From Macrobrachium rosenbergii (taxonomy: Eukaryota; Arthropoda; Malacostraca; Decapoda; Palaemonidae), in assembly GCF_040412425.1 (NCBI RefSeq), contig NC_089741.1:44214358-44278357 (forward strand): a DNA stretch of 64,000 bases, in the 5' to 3' direction. Under the pieces are notes generated by a model that was not told where the DNA came from, did not search any database, and saw nothing but the letters and a program-made list of their open reading frames with translations. How positions within the stretch are numbered: position 1 is the first letter of the stretch; the number at the start of each line of letters is the position of its first letter. This document shows, one piece after another, positions 58,877 to 64,000 of the stretch. The translations under genes were made by a program, and so were the position numbers.

Positions 58877-60772
58877 GGGTCCCACCCCGCCGTAAGACTA
58901 ATAAACGCAAGGTATTTAGGTTGTAATTGTGTGTGTCTGTGTGTGTGTGCCTGTGTCCTGGGCATTGTAAGCTATCGCCCATGTTTACTCAAGCCCGTAT
59001 GACACTACCTTTAAGAATCTTAATATGACGTTACGCCAAGGCATGTGGTAGTTTGCATGTCTAACTCCCATCTCTCTCTCTCTGTCTCTCTCTCCTTCCT
59101 GCATTCCACTTATAAGTATTATCACGAACATGTTGTTGTAGAATGTATCAGAAATTTCCAGCTACGATGAACTAAAACATTTGTTATGCAGTTACAGAAA
59201 CGAAAAAATATAGATATTTTGTTGTTTCATGCAAATCCTTAAGATTTGGAATATTTGTGAATTGTGTCAATTTTGAATTGTTTAAATATCACTTGGCGAA
59301 AAAAGCTCAGGAGAATATCACCGAAACCAAAGCACAAAGACTCGGTATAAAAGAATCGAGACAGGGGACATTGCGACTGTTTGTGACTAGACTCATGCTT
59401 GTGAATTTATTATATTCATGACCGTTCGATACTGAGCTTCGTATACATGAACTTGGTAGTCTCTGAGTTGTGTTAATAACGACTAAATTCCGACAGTAAT
59501 CCCAGTGAGGTGGTTATAATTGGCGATATAAATGCTGCATGAAGTCTCACGAGTATTGTCAAATTACACAACAAGTATTCGTTATGCAACTAGACGAACC
59601 ATCGTTTTACGAATTCAAAATATTATGCTAATGACTAACTAGCATGTACTAGAATGCACGAGTACTAAGTTCTTTTACAACAAAGTATCTTATTCATGGT
59701 TTATATTGATGTTAATTTGTATGGAAACTGACTAAATCTGGCGCATAGGCCTATTTGGCCTGGAGGGTGGTCTCTAGACCTATATAGAACTTTGGTTACG
59801 TTACATCCCTCTGAAATAACAAAGGTCTACGTGAGCCGGAGAATTCAAATTATTTATTTATAAATTAGCAATTTTTACATGCTCAAGGTCAACTGTCATA
59901 CCGCATAACCATTAGTTCTAACTTTCTAAGCTTTTAGCGGTTGACTGGGTGCGTGTTCGTGCTTTTTTTCCTTCAGGTGTAATGTGATTTTGCTTTATAG
60001 CATGAAACGTGAGTAATGAAGTATTGGCTGTTATAGTTACAAACTAGATGTATATGAAACGGGGACATCTAGATCATAAATCTTTGAAATGACTAAGCCG
60101 GCTGCAGTACTTCTAACATAATGATAGTTTGCCGTTGTTAGCACGTAAGACTGTTGGTCTAAATTCTCAGTTCACATGGTTGAACAAATATAAACGGATA
60201 TAAAACCTATACTCATTAGTTATGGAAGAGGCAACTTGTCACTAGCATAATTAATGGATGACAAAATTAATGATCGTTTTTTCTTTAAGAGAAACGGGGT
60301 TGGGGGGTATGGGGGCCGACTCACATACCGCGAAGAGCCTGTGCTTCACTGAGCATTCCATTGGTTAGCAAGCACTCCGTATTTAGTTCGTCAACCTTGG
60401 TGTAGATCAATGTTAAGGTTCGTGGAACTCTGGAAATATTTGTACTTCCGTCCAGCATGTCAGGCAAAGTCCTCATAAAGGCATATTAAGCAGCAGTTAT
60501 TCCAGTTATGTGGGTTCTTATCGATTAACCTTCTGAGGTGAACGTAGGCCTATATGAAGTTAATGGTTTTCCATTAACTACTGAGTAAGTGTAGGACAGA
60601 AGTCAAAACTCTCATAAGGAAAATCCCCTTAAGAAAAATCTTTTAAGGCAATTTATAAAGGAAATTATTATTAAGTAAAAATATTAATAAGGACTTTTAT
60701 TATTATTAACAGTTTTGAATACGGGTGAGATGCAGAATATAATATTCATATTGCAATAGGACTACGGCACAA

Positions 60773-60904
<132 letters not shown>

Positions 60905-63306
60905 GGTAAAGTTAGCCAAATACAAGCACATCAGCTTTCAAAGTATCACTTAGAGACTTGGTTGAGAATATTTGTACTTGTTAACTTTGCACCGATTATC
61001 GTCACTAATTTCAGGCACATGAACTACGGCTACGATAGAGCGCAACAGATTAAATGGCTAAAAATAGTCATGGATGCTTTTTTGTCGAGTTTGTCGGTGG
61101 ATATTTCTTTGTCATCCGAAATGAGAGTATTGCAAATGAACAAAATGAAAGAATTCAACTCCTGTCGGAATCATGAATGGTACCTAATGCATTGTCGGCT
61201 GATTTCAATGACAGGAATTACACTTGATGAGAAGCGCAAGAGACATTTGAATCCATTTCCGTGATTTAGTCTTGTTTCGCGCTATTTTCAGTCGTTAATA
61301 TATACATATTTTTACGATATATTGAGCAAAAAAAAAAAAAAAAAAAAAAGATAGGCCTATAATTGCACTCATTGGTTTACTGCTCGACTAAGTGAGAATC
61401 TTTCGATGACCTTGAAGGTTTGGGAAGAACGGCCACTGAGTAAAGCTAAAACATTTTTTGATTCTGTCGTCGTGGAAACAGCCTCAATTCGTATTTGTTT
61501 TTGTTGTATATCTCGGTTTGTCTGTCATTGTTATTGTTGCATAAAAGGTCAGCATTTTATTCAAGTATTTTTTTTTCAAGAATGTGGGATTTCTTGCCTC
61601 AAGCCTCCTTTAATTTGCTGTAATGGCACCGTGGGTTAATGTATTTTATACATCTAAGCACTTCATTTGCATCTTTCATTTATGCACGAAAAATTCAATT
61701 CCCTTCATGTGAAAATTGTTTCATTCACCTGACGCAGTTGGAATGATTCTACCAATGTCAGTGTTCAAAACTGTATCATGAAAGAGAAATTTGAAGCAAA
61801 TTGGTGAAAATATTATTTATAATTAAGCTCCCACACCTCTAGATGATTAACTTTTGTTGAATATCGATGAAGCTATGTATGTCCCCAAGGAAACCGTCTT
61901 ACCCATTATAAAGTATCGGAATTCTTGTGGGTAAACTTCACACATTTTCTCTGCTTACGGCAAGAAGCTTTGTTCTTGACTGAATATTCTTATTTATCTT
62001 TTGGTTAATTCTGTGGCCGAGAAAGTTATGTGGAGCGAAGATATTCATACGTTCGAACTGATACTGTTATATTACTGTTGGTTAAGATGCCTCAGTTTCA
62101 CATATTTCTTAACTGTGAAATCAAAATTGGTTGACGTCTTATGTGGACGTTTAAAATATAATGTTACATGTTGCTAAATGTACAAGGAAAAACAAAAACT
62201 AAATAAACAAATAAATAACAAACTAGTTCAGAAGGCCAAGTGATTGCCTAATCACATCAAGTCAGCCCGCATGAGTTCTGCAAGTGTCGTTTTAGAGCTA
62301 AGAGACCATGATATCATGCATCTCTCTCTCTCTCTCTGCTCGAGTAGGATAGGACAGAGCCAGTCTCACAGAGGAGTGCTAGGGTTACTTTGGCTGAGTA
62401 TAGATGGGAGGAAATGCTTAGATAGAGAGCTGGGAAAAGGGATAGACCCATTGGCTGTCAAGTGGAAACTATATTTATGTATCGAGGTCTTCGTATCATC
62501 ACAGTGCTTTATTTTAACGTTAGATTTAGTCTGCTTTCACTCACTTTTGCAGATCTCATTGTGACCCCCGGAAATTAACGCCAGATTCTCTGGCCCTGTT
62601 CACAAATTTCTAAGCGTTGATATTCAGGATTAGGTTGCTAGACCTACATTTTGGTATAATTGGCGCAGATGACACTTTTGACAGATATATTTCTTCCATA
62701 TGTCCCTTGACGTTATTTTTTTTAAAGATCTCTTAATTATCCTTGTGTATGAAGTTTTATACACGTGCTTAAATCTGGTATGCGATATATTTTACGGTTA
62801 GTCATGTGGATGAATTATGCTGTGCATTTTAATGAATTGTCACTATCAAAAGAAACAATTTTTTAAATTTTTTATCGAGACTCTGATCTGGGATTCGATC
62901 TTATTCTTTGCTGTGTTTTTTTCTTGTCTCTCGTTTATCATTTTGTTCTTTATGCTTCATTATCACTTCGTCATTATCTACTTTCGTTTTACAGTATTCT
63001 TTACATTTTGGTTGACCGTAAATTTGGTATGGTATGGAAGTCATTAGTCAACTCGTCCCAAAACTTGTGCGAGTTTCCGTTTCGTTCTAATCTAAGCTTG
63101 TCCTTAATACAGGTACTTATTTGCCTCTCCATTCAGCTTCTGTGTAAAAATAAAAAAAAAAATTATATATATGACTAAAACGTTCGTGTTTGGTACACAC
63201 CCAGGACCACTCGCTTTCGGACGCCGATAGAATCCAAAACTTTTAATTCACTAATGCCTCGATATGTGACACGTATACCGAGATTAAAAGCGCAGCCTTA
63301 TTACCA

Positions 63307-63311
<5 letters not shown>

Positions 63312-63371
<60 letters not shown>
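63312..63371. repeat. (AG)n microsatellite
   Basis: A pure ag run of about 30 units. Confidence 0.95.
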
Positions 63372-63374
<3 letters not shown>

Positions 63375-63884
63375 TCTTGATTAATGGCAGGCAGTCTGCC
63401 AGTGGGTCCTTCCAAAAATAGATCGGGAGTGTTCTTTAAAAAAAATACGGTAGGATAAGTAACGATATTTACGCGCAAATAAGATCGCTAGCTTTTGCCA
63501 AAGGGACAAGGCAATAAGATACGCCTATTTTTACATATAATCAATTTAGTTCAAGATAGATTACTTTAGGCTGAATGCCGTGTAAAAGATTGATAAAATA
63601 TTTTGTCTCTAGGCAAATTCAGGTCGTTGTAGATATGTTTACTTGCAGATGAAATAGAGCCAAAGTTATGCATAATATATTTCAGACAATAAAACAGCTG
63701 TGTATGCTGTTAGTTTAAAGTTATATTACCTTGAACGTCAAGTCAGCTAAACGAAAATGTTAAAGAAATGAAATTGGGGTGGGGGGCAAATATACGGATT
63801 ATGCCTCCCTAGTCTTGATCCACAGGGACATATGATTCACAGGTTTAAAGAAAAAAAAAACTTTTAGGTGCTCCCAAAATATAG

Positions 63885-63886
<2 letters not shown>

Positions 63887-63923
<37 letters not shown>
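63887..63923. repeat. (TC)n microsatellite
   Basis: A pure tc run of about 18 units. Confidence 0.9.
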
Positions 63924-63927
<4 letters not shown>

Positions 63928-64000
63928 GAGTTCAGAACCGCTACGGAACATATGCACCTGAACAAACTATTAAAATGAAATGTAACGCTTTGAAATACTT

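Noticed and set aside
60962..61264. 100-codon plus-strand open frame starting MRIFVLVNFAP
   Set aside because: No recognisable family, no flanking splice evidence, ordinary AT-rich context; length is within chance expectation for 64 kb.

Overview
This is a 64 kb piece of a eukaryotic nuclear genome, almost certainly from a decapod crustacean. The evidence is: spliced genes with GT/AG introns, very dense long TC/GA, AT and TCC microsatellites, a tRNA-derived SINE of a type I associate with decapods, DIRS-like tyrosine-recombinase retrotransposons, and many short TA-flanked MITEs. The species cannot be told from this sequence alone. There is no bacterial-type gene organisation.

Two protein-coding genes are recognisable and they converge tail to tail. 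(1) A cytosolic purine 5'-nucleotidase gene (NT5C2 family) runs on the plus strand. Ten exons between 8613 and 15489 give 501 residues, from just after the first HAD motif to the stop. The exon(s) with the N-terminal ~60 residues, including the nucleophile motif, lie upstream of the window. (2) An AMFR/gp78-type ER ubiquitin ligase gene runs on the minus strand from an ATG at 54490 to a stop at 27251. Ten exons encode the transmembrane region, RING-H2 finger, CUE domain and p97-binding VIM helix. One reading-phase break between the CUE exon and the next shows that a small exon is unplaced.

Layout: 1-8612 is upstream intron or intergenic DNA with a ~165 bp satellite array, a 22 bp minisatellite and large AT and TCC tracts. 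8613-15489 is NT5C2. 15490-27250 is the convergent intergenic/3' UTR zone; its composition flips from T-rich to A-rich near 19.2-19.4 kb, suggesting where the transcripts meet. 27251-54490 is AMFR, whose introns hold MITEs, a SINE, a LINE remnant and two DIRS remnants in opposite orientations. 54491-64000 is the AMFR 5' flank and holds only microsatellites.

The most interesting object is a ~4.55 kb DIRS-like retrotransposon in AMFR intron 1 (47230-51778). Inverted terminal repeats and an internal complementary region are both readable, and a full-length 120-nt 5S rRNA-like sequence with a Pol III type T-run sits inside its gag-like region. A second, more degraded 5S-derived sequence lies near 4.4 kb. 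I found no evidence of a wholly new cellular system. The two genes have unrelated known functions, in nucleotide metabolism and in ER-associated degradation.
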